Positions 16,593 to 28,553 of a stretch of DNA of 64,000 bases are shown in pieces (the stretch's first letter is position 1; each line of letters begins with the position of its first letter). The position numbers and the translations under genes were made by a program. The stretch is taken from assembly GCA_030142905.1 (NCBI GenBank), contig JASJOG010000602.1:29074-93073 (forward strand), written 5' to 3'. Source of the DNA: Heliopora coerulea (Eukaryota; Cnidaria; Anthozoa; Scleralcyonacea; Helioporidae). A model generated the notes under the pieces. It was not told the origin of the DNA, did not search any database, and saw nothing but the letters and a program-made list of their open reading frames with translations.

Positions 16593-17270
16593 ATGAAAGT
16601 AAAAAAAGACATGGTATCTCCCTACTGCAAATCCATAGGCCAGGTTATGAAGTTAGTTCCAAATCTCAAAGACAAGACAAAGTACATATGTCATTACAGG
16701 ATTTTTACAGAAAAGCAGAAACACACAAAAAACAGCTTTGAGAAGGACTTCTTCAAGCTTATGAACGAGTCAGTCTTAGGGGAAAACTATGGAAAATATT
16801 TGTAAGAGAACCAATGTAAAACTGGCTACAAATGAAAATGCTTTGTTAAAACTAAACACGAAACCAACCTTCAAAATTCAACAATAACCTGGTAGCAGTC
16901 CACAAAATCAAAGAAAGTCTTTATGAATTGACTGATGTATGCAGGTATGTGCATTCTGGATCTATCTAAAGTCCTAACATACGAATCCATTACCTGTACA
17001 TCCAACTAAAGTAGAACATAAAAGCTAAACTGCTGTTCACAGATACAGACTTTTGGAATGACAAAGACCTATTTGACAATAGTGACCATCTCAAAGACTC
17101 TCAGTTCTTCAATAAATACAATAAGAGAGTGATCAGAAAATTCAAGGACAAAACTGATGGTATTTCAGTCACTGAGTTTGTTGGACTAAGGCCCAAAATG
17201 TATAATTATACAAAGGAGAATAAAAAACTGGCAAAGACTGGTAAGAGCATGTTTCCAAACTATTAACTTA
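16593..17270 (+). pseudogene. Polinton PolB C-terminal remnant (Polinton-2)
   Basis: The fragment SFEKDFFKLMNESVLG matches the KNAFEKDFFKLMN motif of the 55.9-56.4 kb polymerase. About 230 bp on, LLFTDTD marks the metal-binding palm motif C, then ISVTEFVGLRPKMYNYTKEN follows. Stops and shifts interrupt it throughout. The protein-primed family B polymerase replicates Polintons; this copy is non-functional. Rightward orientation next to the leftward Polinton-2 block suggests it belongs to that element. Confidence 0.75.
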
Positions 17271-18714
17271 AAAACAATAATTTCAACGTAATTTATAGTC
17301 AGCCTTATATGGTCATTGCATGACCAGACTTGATTGACAGATAGCATAGACAGTGTGGTTGTTTTGAGGGCGAAAAGAATATATATATTTATATAAAAAC
17401 CCATACACATAAAATTCTCATGTCTGGTTGTTTTGTATGAATTAACGTAGTTCTCATTTCGTCAAGAACAGGGTATTAAGAAGAACTTTGTTAATAAGGA
17501 CATTTGATTTGACGACTACAAGGACACTACTATATAGCAGGCAAATGTCTCAAAGAAGGATAACAATTATAAGTATGAAACATCCACTAAGCTCTCACGA
17601 GATACATCCTAGACATTTGAAAATCAGTTAATTAGAATAAATGGAGATGAGTGGAATTATCCACTGATTGCTATGCTAGTAATTGTGTTTACTCGCTTAA
17701 CTTATTTCCAATCATTTGTATCTTTGCCAATTTCTTTTGGCTGTTATTTAGAAAACTATGCTTGTTTTGCACAATGGCAGGTAGGTATTCATTATGCCTG
17801 GAACTCAGCCCAGAGATAAATTCCATCAAATCGGCAGTGCTCTCAAAAGTAAAAAAAAAAGGCATTAGCAACAAAGATCGGTGATAGCACTTATACTATT
17901 CAAAGTGCCAAACATTTTCTCCGATTTTAGGAAACTGTGCTTGTACCGCCAATTCCTATACTAGTGACACCAACACAGATTCTGTTATGATCCTTATGGA
18001 TATCAATTAATTAATCACGTTTCATTTACTGGAAAAACATCAGAAATTTGATTTACCAGGAGGACTCAGAGCTGATGAATGTATTTTGTTATACTTGTTA
18101 TATTCAGTATCTCTCTTAGACTTATTAATGGACATTAAGTCAATATTATGTGCCATATAAGTGTCACCTTCAACGTAATTATTTCAATCATTCTAATTAC
18201 AATTGTCCCAAATAATGTTATTTGCTAGTATGGGATTTAAGGTTGTGGGATACTAAAACATTAAAAGTTTCCAAACTCATCTCAGAATTTATTGCTACCA
18301 TCTATTTACCCACTTTGAAAGAAACTGTGTAACACCTTTATTTTATCAAGTGGTTGGCATGATAACCAAGTCACGCCCTTTAGAAGCCATTTTTAAGCCT
18401 TCACACCAACAATTATAGCTTCAATATTACATAACTTATGAGGTTAATATTAATAGGATATATTTTATGAAGATAGTGCTACGTAAAAATAAAATTTATT
18501 TATGTACATCTTTAGTATAGAAAACATTCAACTTTTTCTGCAGCCGTCGGCAATTGGGCCTCACCTAGTCTTGATTGATGGGTTTTATTACTGTTGTTTT
18601 TTTGGGTTTATTGTGTAGAAGCATCAATGAGGAACAATACCTGCAAAGTTCAATGCACTACCCTAAATACTTTAAGTGGGAGAAGTGTTAAGCTGTGAAC
18701 CGTTCCCTCAAAAT
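17271..18714. other. no recognised gene
   Basis: About 1.4 kb of A/T-rich sequence with only short, unsupported frames and no repeats or terminal structures that I recognise. Confidence 0.4.
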
Positions 18715-20430
18715 TTAATATGAAGAAAATGGAATTTTAAGGTTAAGTAATGTTTTGGCTTCAATGAAAGTACCTCTCTTTGTGTCTATACTAGTTAAAA
18801 TGTTCCTGCAGCATTTGTTTCCCCCTCTGCTTTTGTTTCTTTCCTCTGAATATCGTCCTTCTCTTACTTGAAGAATCCTTCTCCTTGCACTCAGCTGTGT
18901 AAATTCGCTCTTTATCCAGCACAGCACAACCTTGTTGGGTGTAGTTGCCATTGGGAATGTTTACCTTTTCCAATAGCTTAAGAACAGTTTTGGCTCCTAT
19001 GTTGAAATGGAAAATTGCATCATAGATCCAAATTTAAGCAGTTCCCTGCCAACAAAAACTTCCTTGGGTTCTAGCTGCCGTATCAGGCCATTCAGGTATT
19101 CATTTTGATTTTGTACTTTCCCATGCAGGCACTTCTGAAGGTCATCCTGGCTAAGCCTCTGGTAAATTGGTTTTACCTTGGCTATGTCCTCCAATGGTAA
19201 GGTAGAACCATGCTTATACTCCTTGGGCACCCCCTTTGCCTTGCCTTGTTGATACCTGCACCAACTTGACTCTCCAGGTGGGTAATGTTCATGAAGTGAA
19301 TGCTTGTCATTGGAAGCACAATGGAACAGACTGGCAGCTACTGTTTTCTTCATCTCTTCAAGATTGCCAACATTTTATCTGATGGCAATCCCATAGTAGT
19401 TCTGAAGTTTGTCTAACATATTATCTGTCAACTTTCCCTTGCAACTGAGTTGAGAATCTCCTTTTTTTAGCTTTCACAAAGCAGTTCCAACTCTTTTTTG
19501 GATGTGTTCAATGCATTCTTTGTTTTTTTGAACTTCAAATCCATCTGTTGAATGAATATCCTTTGCCTGCTGTCACCATCTGCATACAGTTCAGTATATC
19601 TGAGCTGGCTGTTTTCAATTGATCTTTCAAAAATCCTTTCTGCTCCTTCAGACTTCATAGCCAGAGCAGACCCAAAGTTTACACAATCTGCTTTCCAACA
19701 ACAATATTCTTCACTCTCTATTCATGTAAGAGTTAAGCTGTCAGAGTTTCTGCATCTAAAACTTTGCCTGATTCGATGGACTCAACAGCAATGCAACCAT
19801 TCAAAGACGAGAATGCTCACCTCTGCCAAGTTCCATCACATGAAACCCCACAGTTTACTACTTCATTTTCACTAGCACCCTCTGCATTTTGTATTTCAGT
19901 GGCAGCTTCTGCAATTGTCCAAGACGCTTTCCTGTGGACCCATTTCACAAGAGGTGGTGGCATGTTGATCAGAATACAGAATTTCTTTGCTCCACTGTGA
20001 CTTTTTGCCAAGAGATCTCATGGAATAAACATGATGCCTGCTCATTTCAAAGCTTTTGCCCTGCTGTTTTGGTGAACAAAACTCTTGTTTCCATTGACAG
20101 TTTTCACAGAGAAGCCTAAAACGTTTGATGTACAGCCTTTCTGAACCAAATGGTTTTCTATAAAGCCAAAGTGAAATTACCATATTTGGGGCACCTCAGG
20201 GAGGAGAAAATATCAGTAAGTAATTTCATGTCGACTAACCTGTATCCAGTATTGGATGGTGGATTGATTGTTTCATCTTCAATTCTGTTAGTGGGGCCAA
20301 CCTTCTTGAAGGAAACTGGCTGCTTGTTGTTCTTTACCAATATCAGTGCTTTCTTTGAATTTGGCATTATTACATTTTTTATGTTGATTTCCTCTGAAAC
20401 TTCTTCTTTGCACACTTTATAGTACTATGC
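18715..20430 (-). pseudogene. Mutator-like (MULE) transposase, decayed
   Basis: Read leftward: an N-terminal piece with GYRLVDMKLLTDIFSSL (20415-20158), then a Cys-rich middle, FCILINMPPPLVKW and VNCGVSCDGTWQR (first catalytic Asp, about 19820). After a shift come SEGAERIFERSIENSQLRYT with YADGDS (19658-19467), SLFHCASNDKHSLHEHYPPG, and QNEYLN (candidate catalytic Glu), and the tail near 18.8 kb. This order is that of the 'Mutator-like transposase' family common in cnidarians and arthropods. At least four frame breaks. No terminal inverted repeats were found. Confidence 0.75.
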
Positions 20431-20518
20431 TTTGCCATAATGCATACTTGTGGCACTAATTGTAAGCAAAAACTATAGGAAACATGGTCAAATTCTTTGA
20501 AGTTGAACGATGGAAGAA

Positions 20519-21567
20519 GGTTTTTTTTTGTTTTTTTTAATTAATTAAAGTAATTTATTTCTCCATTCTGGCTTTTCAGAAATAATTACAATTAATGATT
20601 ATGTACGTTACAAATCTATATTTACATTAACATCATTAATTACTCAACCTATGTGAATTTAAACTATATATTACAATTAATAACAAGATAAAAAGTTAAA
20701 AAGTTAAAAAGTTAAAAAGTTAAAAAGTTAACTATTCATGCAGCTATTCCAACATTCTTTATATAGTTTTTTCCTTATTAAAATCTTAAAAGTTTCGATA
20801 TTAGAAATATTCTTAATATCATCCTCAAGTTCATTCCATAGTTTAGTCGCCCTATATATAAATGAACGCTGCCCCGTTGCAGTTCGATAAAAGGGAATCT
20901 GTAACTCGCCTTTACATCTTGTGTCTCGGTCATGTGTTTGCGACCTGGATATAAATCTTCTGGCTAGATATGATGGGGCTAAGTCATTCAAGCATTTAAA
21001 TGTCATAACAGCATCTTTGTATTGTAACATATAATCAACAGGCATCCAATCTAATTGTTTCAGTGCAGGCGTGATATGGTCATACTTCTTTGTACCTGTG
21101 ACGATTCTTGCGGCAAAATTTTGTACACTCTGTAGTTTAATTATGTTCTTCGTAGAAGTATTTGCCCACACTGAGGAACAATAATATAGTTTACTAAAAA
21201 CTAAGGCATTTATAATCACTTTTAAGGTCCGATTGTCCAAAATGTGTTTGACTCGATTAATTTGACAAAGGGACTTTGTGTATTTGGAGACTACTTGGAC
21301 AATATGTTCATCATAACTCAGGGTTTTGTCAAACTCCATCCCTAAATCTTTCGCTGAAGAAACGGGCCGTAGTATCTTTCCAAGGAAGGGTACTCGAAAG
21401 TCCTGAACTTGACTTAACATTTGTGGGGTACCAAATAAAACGAGTTTAGTTTTTCCAGGGTTGATGAGTAGGCTACTAGAGCAACACCATGCAGCAACTC
21501 TCTTTAAATCGTTCTCAAATTGGGTTCCCCCAACACTGATGTTTTTCAATGAAAATGACAATGACAT
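20519..21567 (-). mobile_element. 5'-truncated CR1/Jockey-type non-LTR retrotransposon
   Basis: An intact 279-codon frame (20728-21567) covers the RT thumb and C-terminus (LLINPGKTKLVLFGT, LGMEFDKTLSYDEHI, YCSSVWANT, ITPALKQLDWMPV). After the stop come a (TTAAAAAG)-type microsatellite, an AATAAA signal near 20550 and an A-rich tail at 20521-20545 (T-rich on the + strand). The palm with the YADD box is missing, so it is a typical dead-on-arrival 5' truncation. Confidence 0.85.
20690..20731. repeat. AAAAAGTT tandem repeat
   Basis: About five copies of an 8-bp unit in the 3' UTR of the truncated retroelement. Confidence 0.85.
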
Positions 21568-22950
21568 GAAAATGACAAAAAGGTTGACTTTGAAATGTCA
21601 AGAGGAAAATGTCTTGTTTTGCCACTAATCATCAATACAACTGAGTCCTGGTCCAGTTGTCCTTCCCTACAAAACACAGGTAACCCATGTGAATACTTTT
21701 GTAGATTTTCCATAGAAGTTGAGAGGGTAAACAAACCTGCAGCCAAGCAACCAGGGTCCAAAAATCGCTAGAATTAGTATGAAATTCTACATTTTGCTAA
21801 AATCTAAGCATCCCGCACTAATCTGTAGTAAATATTGAGCTATATTTGACAAAATCAGAATTTTAGAATTTTCTGCAATTTGTTCCCAATTTAAGTATCC
21901 TGCCACCTTAAATGCACCCCACCTTTGTTTGAGGAAAACTCATATAATATCAGAATGTTCAATGATCAACTATCAATTCTGATTTGTTTAATCTTTTTTC
22001 ATTAGGCTTGCATCGTCTTCTCTGATGGTTAATGAAGATATTGACAATTTTACTGTTGGTGATTCTCATTTGATTTTATTTGCCAAGCTAATGATGCTCT
22101 TGGCTATCATTTGTGGATCACTATCCTTTAAATCATTTGTTTCAACATGAATTGCAATTCTATCAGAATTCTTTTCCATAGTTGGCTTAACATAATGTAC
22201 CACATCTTCTACTTGGCAGCCTGGAAATGACTTCACATTAACATTCCATGATTTAGACATTTTCCTTGGAATTAGGTTCTTCACAATAGAGTCCTCTAAT
22301 ATAATCAGTGAATCTCTTTTAAGCAGTGGACTGGTTATTTTCATTACCCTGATTTTCCAGCCTTATAATTTGACTTTCAACTTACTATTTTTCAGTCATT
22401 GTCATATGAAGATGATATCAGGCCATCTATTGTTCATGTTGTTCATCCTCCCACAATAGTCTTCATGGCTGTGAGGAGACTTTGTTTATCATTTTTAGGT
22501 TGAGTACCTCTTCCTTTAAATCCAAATTTTGTTGTTTGTAGTTAATAATTCTTCCTGCAGTTCTTTAACCTTTTCCAGCTATCTTTGTGATGGCAAGGGA
22601 TATAAGTTTTTTGTAGACTTGATTTGCTTATTTTCCTTTGTGTGGAGTGCATCATCAACAGTTCTTACTTTTTCTTTGAGATTTTCTAGTTTTATTAAAA
22701 AAAAATTTACAACAGCAAACAGAGTCATAAGCTTTACTTTGGTAATCCTGTAAAAGGACTTAAATGGTCCAATGTAACATCATTGCCTGACATTTGTTTT
22801 GATGATGAACCTTTCGCTTCTGTCTCCAAGATGACTTCTTTGTCTTTAACAAGGATAGTTTTGTTCACTTCTTGTTCATTACCTCAAAAAGTTTCTGTGG
22901 AGGTATGACGGCATCAGAACCCTGCAGCATTATTCATTTGGTTGTTGAAT
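21568..22950 (-). pseudogene. decayed ORF with SGNH-hydrolase-like domain
   Basis: The core frame 22344-22066 shows SLIILEDSIVKNLIPRKMSK, SFPGCQVEDVVHYVKP and IAIHVETNDLKDSDP, the block I, II and III pattern of SGNH esterases found in ORF1 of some non-LTR elements and in orphan invertebrate retroelement ORFs. The nucleophile context is GDS changed to EDS, and a degraded GGVHLRWQDT follows near 21.9 kb. Upstream coding-like coiled coil (near 22.65 kb) is interrupted. Probably retroelement debris. Confidence 0.5.
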
Positions 22951-23059
22951 ACCTTTAAATTATGTTGTCAGGTTCAGCAGTAAGTTGGTTAATATAACTG
23001 AATTAAACAGAAACTTTTCATAATAATCTGACACTGCCAAAGTCAACTGAAAAATGTTG

Positions 23060-23260
23060 ACTCAACCAGGATTTGAATTCACATCTTTGGGATACCAGTC
23101 CACGGGGATTGGAAGTGAGTTTTTATCCAGCTTAATGCTTATCCACGACAGGATGTGCAGTGTTTCAAGTCAGAATCATTCTCGGAGATATACATGAACA
23201 GAACTGAAGTCAACTGACAAAATGTTGACTTGAGTGGGATTTGAACTTGCACCTTTTGGA
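23060..23260 (-). repeat. possible tRNA-derived SINE remnant with two B-box-like sites
   Basis: On the minus strand, GAATTCAAATCCTGG (near 23085) and GCAAGTTCAAATCCCAC (near 23245) resemble Pol III B boxes, each followed by a GTCAAC-containing repeat. A boxes are not convincing. Weak support. Confidence 0.3.
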
Positions 23261-23532
23261 TCGTTGCTGCAGGAGAGTTCAGAAATTCTGTCACTGGTTG
23301 AAATAGGAACCCACCTTTTAATGGATGGCGGATGATTGGAATCGGTGTGGATAAAGAGCGGTGCATTTTCAGGTTTTCGATACGGTTAGTATGTCCCGTT
23401 AGTTAGGTTAAGGGGTATGTCGAGGTAGTTTACAATCTTTAGGTTGGTTTGGATGGTAATTTTTAAACCAAATTCAGCAAAACAGTCTACGAATCATTTC
23501 CTAACTTTGTTGGCAGTACGTGGCGCCATATT

Positions 23533-24097
23533 TCAGAATGCAGCTAAACCATCATCCCTGTACAAGCCGATATTCTCATTTTTAAAGACGGATTGCAGCT
23601 TGTCGAGTATCAAAAGCCCAACAAGCTTACAAACCTCTGCTCCATCATGGCTTCCCATTGTGACGTCGAACAGGTCTGTGTTGTCACGCTTGCACCATAC
23701 TTTGTTGTAATCGAATGGCAATGACTTTCGGGCATGCATGATTACTTCGATGTCCTCATCTGGAATGCTAAAAAATTTCTTGGCATAAGATAATGCTTCT
23801 AGTAGGAGGTTCGCACTTATAGACGGGTAAAAGTCCACAATGTCAAACATAAATGTCAAACATAAATGTCAAACATTACTTGTTGTTTAAGTCATTGAAC
23901 CAATCAATAACTGCAGATGAATTCCTCCATTGGCGGGCCCTGGTGTGCTGTCTAACGATGCTGTTAATTTTATCTAGAATCTGTTTGCTCACGATTCCCA
24001 ACTGGCTCTTAGCAGGGTTAATTAATCTGCATTTAAGGTTATTTTCAAAGTTTTCCTTATGATCTTTTAGAGTAATAAATGCGTTCGTTTTATTCAC
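23533..24097 (-). pseudogene. reverse-transcriptase fragment with YRDD catalytic box
   Basis: Two frames in order: LKDHKENFENNLKCRLINP, QWRNSSAVIDWF (24097-23876), then FMFDIVDFYPSISANLLLEA, TMGSHDGAEVCKLVG and ENIGLYRDDGL (23859-23533). These align with RT motifs from the finger region to the YxDD box, here YRDD. I know the family as widespread uncharacterised RT proteins of corals and other invertebrates; whether it is Penelope-related I cannot decide. A frameshift and truncation make it a fragment. Confidence 0.65.
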
Positions 24098-24098
24098 A

Positions 24099-24133
24099 CA
24101 GTGCTCGACACAACTTGATTGTGTCGAGCACTG
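24099..24133. repeat. perfect 15-bp hairpin
   Basis: CAGTGCTCGACACAA and its exact complement enclose CTTGA. It lies just upstream of the YRDD reverse-transcriptase fragment. Confidence 0.9.
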
Positions 24134-24162
24134 TCGTGATATTTAGTGGACATTGAAGTCTA

Positions 24163-24417
24163 TTAAGTAGATAGATAGATAGATAGATAGATAGATGGAT
24201 AGATATCCACCAAGTTCTCCACATTGTGGACAAGCATAATAACCATCTCTATGATAAAGACAATCAGTTTCACATTTATAACAAAATTCTTTGGTATAAT
24301 CTTTTTTAGAATATTAATTTCCACCTTTTTGTTTCTTTTTAAACATTCTTTTATTTCATCTGGATCATCATAGCCATATTCAAACAATTCCGTAGTCTGT
24401 TTTTCCAAATTATTCAT
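24163..24417 (-). pseudogene. zinc-ribbon protein of Polinton-2, frameshifted
   Basis: The frame starts with TATAAATGAATAA context at 24417 (ELFEYGYDDPDEIKECLK). After a one-base shift near 24300 it reads FCYKCETDCLYHRDGYYACPQCGELGG, two CxxC knuckles forming a zinc ribbon, before running into the TAGA microsatellite. This resembles transcription-factor-type ribbons of DNA viruses (VLTF3/TFIIB-like), but the match is too short to name. Confidence 0.5.
24168..24204. repeat. (TAGA)n microsatellite
   Basis: About nine imperfect tetranucleotide units. Confidence 0.95.
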
Positions 24418-24584
24418 TTATATTTTTATAATAGATAATAGTGATATTCTTTTAAGTGTGTTATAGTAAAAAATTCCATATGGTTAAATCAATTTATGAA
24501 TTAAATATCCTGTTCCAAGACCAACTACTCCAATAAATATCAGTTAATACTCTTTTATTTCCTCAAATGGTTGGCAGAAATCAC

Positions 24585-24896
24585 TTAGTTGGGCTCTTGC
24601 TTGAATTGTCTACATTTGTATTGTATTGTCTGAACACTTCTTAGTTTGTCTAATGCTTTATTCGTTTGAGAAATATCTTGATTTGCTTGACCTAACTCCA
24701 TACTTAATTGTTGAATTCGATCCTTCTTCGCGATTTCATTCTCATACCATAGTTCTTTACTTTTTTTAAGTTTTTCAAGGGCAAGATCATGCCTTCTGAT
24801 TTCCTTTTGGTAATCCTTGTGGTTTAATTTTGAAAAACGGTATGCAACTGCAAAGAAACTTACAGGATTGAATATTCTGTATGCTAGACTAGTCAT
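24585..24896 (-). pseudogene. family A coiled-coil protein of Polinton-2, C-terminus lost
   Basis: 103 codons homologous to the 1060-1509 gene (FSKLNHKDYQKEIRRHD, then a coiled coil). The start at 24896 is preceded by TTATATAA. The acidic stretch and C-terminal membrane segment of the Polinton-1 copy are missing from the frame; traces of a TM-like sequence appear near 24.5 kb in another frame. Confidence 0.65.
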
Positions 24897-24949
24897 TTAT
24901 ATAATTAAGCAGATTTAACTACTCTTAAAAGGATTTATGGGCAAGCATT

Positions 24950-25109
24950 TCCGGTCATGACTGTACTTTATCAACAATGAGCAAGCTTAACAACACTCTT
25001 AAGAGTCTCTGGAGTTCCTAATGACATGCCCAATACCTTCTTTCCTACCATACTTACACCAACAGCTACTCCTGTAATAAGTAATGCATCATAAGCTTTG
25101 TTCAATAAT
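24950..25109 (-). pseudogene. family B gene of Polinton-2, 3' part
   Basis: The minus strand encodes NKAYDALLITGVAVGVSM and a following VVKLAH, matching the Polinton-1 family B protein at 1531-1764, then hits stops. Its first seven codons lie across the ISL2EU insertion, beginning at ATG 28503. The halves meet in frame once one AT copy (25108-25109 or 28482-28483) is removed. Confidence 0.75.
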
Positions 25110-25260
25110 GGGCAGTTTGCAGCTATGATGTAACATATCATCATCTATGCTTGTGATTAGTTAAGGCATTTTGGTGGGCAACACAATCTGAAGCAAATAT
25201 ATTCTCTCTTTGTGATCTTTTGTAATATTGTGATAATTTTATGCATAATATTTAATTAAC

Positions 25261-26730
25261 ATGGTTTCCAGTTGTGCCGTTTCTCTATGCACGAATCGCA
25301 AGACCAAGGAATCAAATCTAAAGTTTCACAGGCTCCCGCTCAAGAACAAAAAGTTGTTAAAGTCTTGGCTTGCTCGTATACCATGCGATAGTATTCCAAT
25401 AAATACCCGCACACGAATTTGCAGTGAGCACTTTGAAGGGGGAGCAAAAAAAAAACAAAAACGACGTACCTTGCATTTTTGCTTGGACAAAAAAGGAAAA
25501 ATCAAGATCGACTGAAAGAATAAGAAAGAACAAAATACAACTACAAGCAGAGACTGCATCAGAATCACAAGCTCGATCTACTACGTACATGTCAGAGCTA
25601 CCAACTTGCAGTTCAACCACTGATGCATTGCCTAGTTCTGGTGTTGAAAATCTTTATCTTTTAGCACGAGTAGCCGAGACCGAGTCAGACTGTAATGTAA
25701 CGAATCCCTAAGGTTGTTCTGCTCTTAAAGTCTTAGCTGAGGTTTGCCAACAAGTCGTGTCATCTTGCAACAAGGAATGTCAGGTTAACTTTTGTGAAAA
25801 ACAGTTTAAAGAAAAACACGATGTTATACAGGAACTCAAAAGATGTGTTGAATTGTCTACAGAGCGAGAACTGAATGCTACAAATGTGAAGAGAAATCAG
25901 TCAAAATTAAAGTTTTATATAGGTTTTACAAATACTGAACTTTTTGATTGTTGTTTTGATTTTGTCGCCAAAGGAGAGTTTACACAGCACAGTCAAGCCA
26001 CCTTGTGCCTTGAAGATCAATTTCTGCTGGTGTTAATTCGACTGAGATTGGGCCTTTCAGAAAAACTTTTATCGTTTCTTTTCAGTGAAAATATTTCAAC
26101 CGTTTCAAGGATTTTCCTTCGCTGGATACAAGCAATGTATAGAAGATTTAAACTTCTCAATATATGGCCAACTAAAGATAAAATAATTAACACAATGCCA
26201 ACACGTGTTGCACTAAAGTACCCATCTTTAACTGTAACAATTGACTGCACAGAGATAAAAATCCCCAGACCCAAAGGACCAGCCAATCAACAAATCACTT
26301 TTTCAAATTACAAAAACTGCAATACAGCTAAAGCACTTGTAGGAGTGTCACCAGCTGGGGCCATTTCATTCATTTCAGACCTTTATGGTGGTATTATCTC
26401 AGACAAAGAAATTACCAAAAGGTCAGGACTGCTAGAATTAATGGATCCTGGAGATGTTATTATGGCAGACAGGGGCTTCCTTATTGAAGATATTGCTAAG
26501 CCATATAGTGTTAACATGAATATCCCACCATCAATTTGAATCACATGAAGTTGCCTTGGGCAGAAGAATTGCCAACACTAGAATTCATGTTTAGAGAGCC
26601 ATTGGTCAAATCAAGGAATATAAAATTCTAAGTCACATTTTAGTTCCACAACTAATTCCCTACCTTAATGACATATTCTATATTTGTGCTGTACTTACAA
26701 ACTTTAGAAAGCCACTAATGTAAAATAAAA
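25261..26730 (+). pseudogene. THAP-domain DDE transposase of ISL2EU copy 1
   Basis: N-terminal THAP zinc finger (CAVSLCTNRKTKESNLKFHR, ending RTRICSEHFEGG) in frame 25261-25515, then a shift to the frame of 25424. After a stop at 25708 the catalytic part runs 25757-26539: TVTIDCTEIKIPRP (Asp 1) and GDVIMADRGFLIED (Asp 2). After another shift the third motif reads HV-stop-RAIGQIKEYKIL; the catalytic Glu codon is replaced by TAG at 26592-26594. Non-functional. Confidence 0.8.
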
Positions 26731-26849
26731 ATTTCTTGAGATATGTGCAAAGATTTTCAACTGAACAAAATACCTATACTGTACTACATTACTAGTCTGT
26801 TGTTTAAAAATGAGTCATAGCAATCCTCTAGTTCTGATATTTTCTTTTC

Positions 26850-28283
26850 TACCCAGCCCATGTTCAACATTATCCTTTGAATAAACATATCTTCCTTTGT
26901 TGGAATGATAAAGTCACACCATTTGAATTTATCTCTTCCAACATAAAGCTGTAATTGGCATTGATGGGTAATACATATGTGTTTATTTTAGTAATTTCTG
27001 CTTCCTGCTTTCATCTTTGTGAAGACAAAAGTTACCTTTCTTGTTAATAATAATGTCATCTATATTTGAATCCCAGTTAGCAGCAGCTGCTTTAATCTCC
27101 ACACAACCAGTCCCATTTTTGCCATCTTCCGCTATTGCATCTGTAGAAGCACCCAACCAGCCTTTTTCTTGGTCAACAAGAAACCCAGCCCTTTGAACAG
27201 ATATATCAGGATAGCCATTGTTTCTTTGGTGTTCAAGGGTTCTTGTTGTTTACCAAAAAGAGTTGAAGCAGTCGTGACTGAAGAAGTACTTTGAAGTAAC
27301 TTCAGAAGAGATGTTGGATACATATCTTTTATGCGATTGACAATTCTACCACAAACAGAAGCTGTAACTCCTGGTGCTCTTTCTTTAAACCATAATTCAC
27401 TATCACTTTGATTTTTGGTATTTTCAAACAGGCTATTTCTTTCTTGCTCACTCAAGTTTAAACTCTGTTTAAATGACAGTCTCCTCTCTACTGTTCTAGT
27501 TTCTTGTTCAGGAAGAGCTCTGGTGTCTGTGTAGCTAGATGAAGTAAAGTGTATTTCTGTTCTAAGTTCAGTTGCTGAGGAGGTTGAGGAAGTACATGCT
27601 GTAGCCGCATTGTTGGTCTTGTGAGCACTTATAACAGAGAGAAAGACAGATTTTTGTCTTTGATGCTTTTTGCTGAAAGAATTCAATCTGGATATAAACT
27701 CATTAACAGCTTCATTGTCGAACTGTGTCACTTCACCTACAATATCTAAAGGGTCAATTTAGCAGATGATTTCTTCCTGCTAGTGCCATGATGATCAACT
27801 GAGAAATCGAGTTTGCTTATGCGTTGAGGATCTAATCTTCGTTTTTGAGGCTGATTCCATCTCATTAATTCATCAATGCAGGATAAAGACTCATCGTCAG
27901 GCAAAAATGTTTTGCTAAACTCTTCAAGAGCATAACACAGTGCAGCAATATGTTTGCAGGAGGCATTGCGTCCTTTTCCTGCAATGCAATCATTTTGCGA
28001 ACTGTATTTCAGCCGTGATTTCTTTCATTCTGAGAAGAATATTAGACACTCAATCCTTTTGCATTTCTGGCAGGCATGAGCACTTTACAATTAAATTTTC
28101 GTACCCATGTTTAAGCTCACGTTTCTGCACATGTCCTCCTTTGAATAGCTGGAAAGATGACTCTCTAAGTGACTTAAAATCTTTTGCTGGTTGCTTGTCT
28201 GCTGCAATTATTTCGACAAGATAAGCGATAATTTGTGCCATTGTGAAAGACTTAAGTGTACTAGTGATTGACTTAATTGACAA
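26850..28283 (-). pseudogene. SWIM zinc finger plus YqaJ-like nuclease of ISL2EU copy 1
   Basis: From 28283 leftward: ESSFQLFKGGHVQKREL, then (other frames) a SWIM finger CDCIAGKGRNASCKHIAALC near 27.95 kb. Next is the YqaJ core WFKERAPGVTASVCGRIVNR (27731-27132), and a degraded C-terminal piece HICITHQCQLQLYVG near 26.95 kb. Several stops and shifts. In this superfamily the nuclease partner accompanies the transposase; its exact role in transposition is not established. Confidence 0.7.
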
Positions 28284-28553
28284 AGATTCTTTGGTACTTG
28301 TAAAACCTGAGTCATCGAGCTTTCAATCGGCTTGCATTCTGATAAAATTCTTCTAAAATTCAACAACACACAATAGGCAAAGTTTTGTTAAAAGTGTCTT
28401 TAGATTGTTTTGCCCACCAAAGTGCCTTAGCCAATCACAAGCCTAGATGATGTCATGGTACGTCATAGCTGCAAACTGCCCATTCTTTTCCATCCATTGA
28501 CATATTATATTATACAGTATACTTAATTTTATGAAACTATTTATGATGATTAC

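Larger units (their letters stand above)
25110..28481. mobile_element. ISL2EU-type DNA transposon, copy 1
   Basis: Imperfect terminal inverted repeats of about 75 bp start GGGCAGTTTGCAGCTATGA at 25110 and end at 28481. The target duplication is AT (25108-25109, 28482-28483), the known preference of the ISL2EU/IS4EU superfamily. Two convergent genes lie inside, a THAP-DDE transposase (+) and a SWIM/YqaJ-like nuclease (-), also the known content of this group. Both are damaged. Confidence 0.9.
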
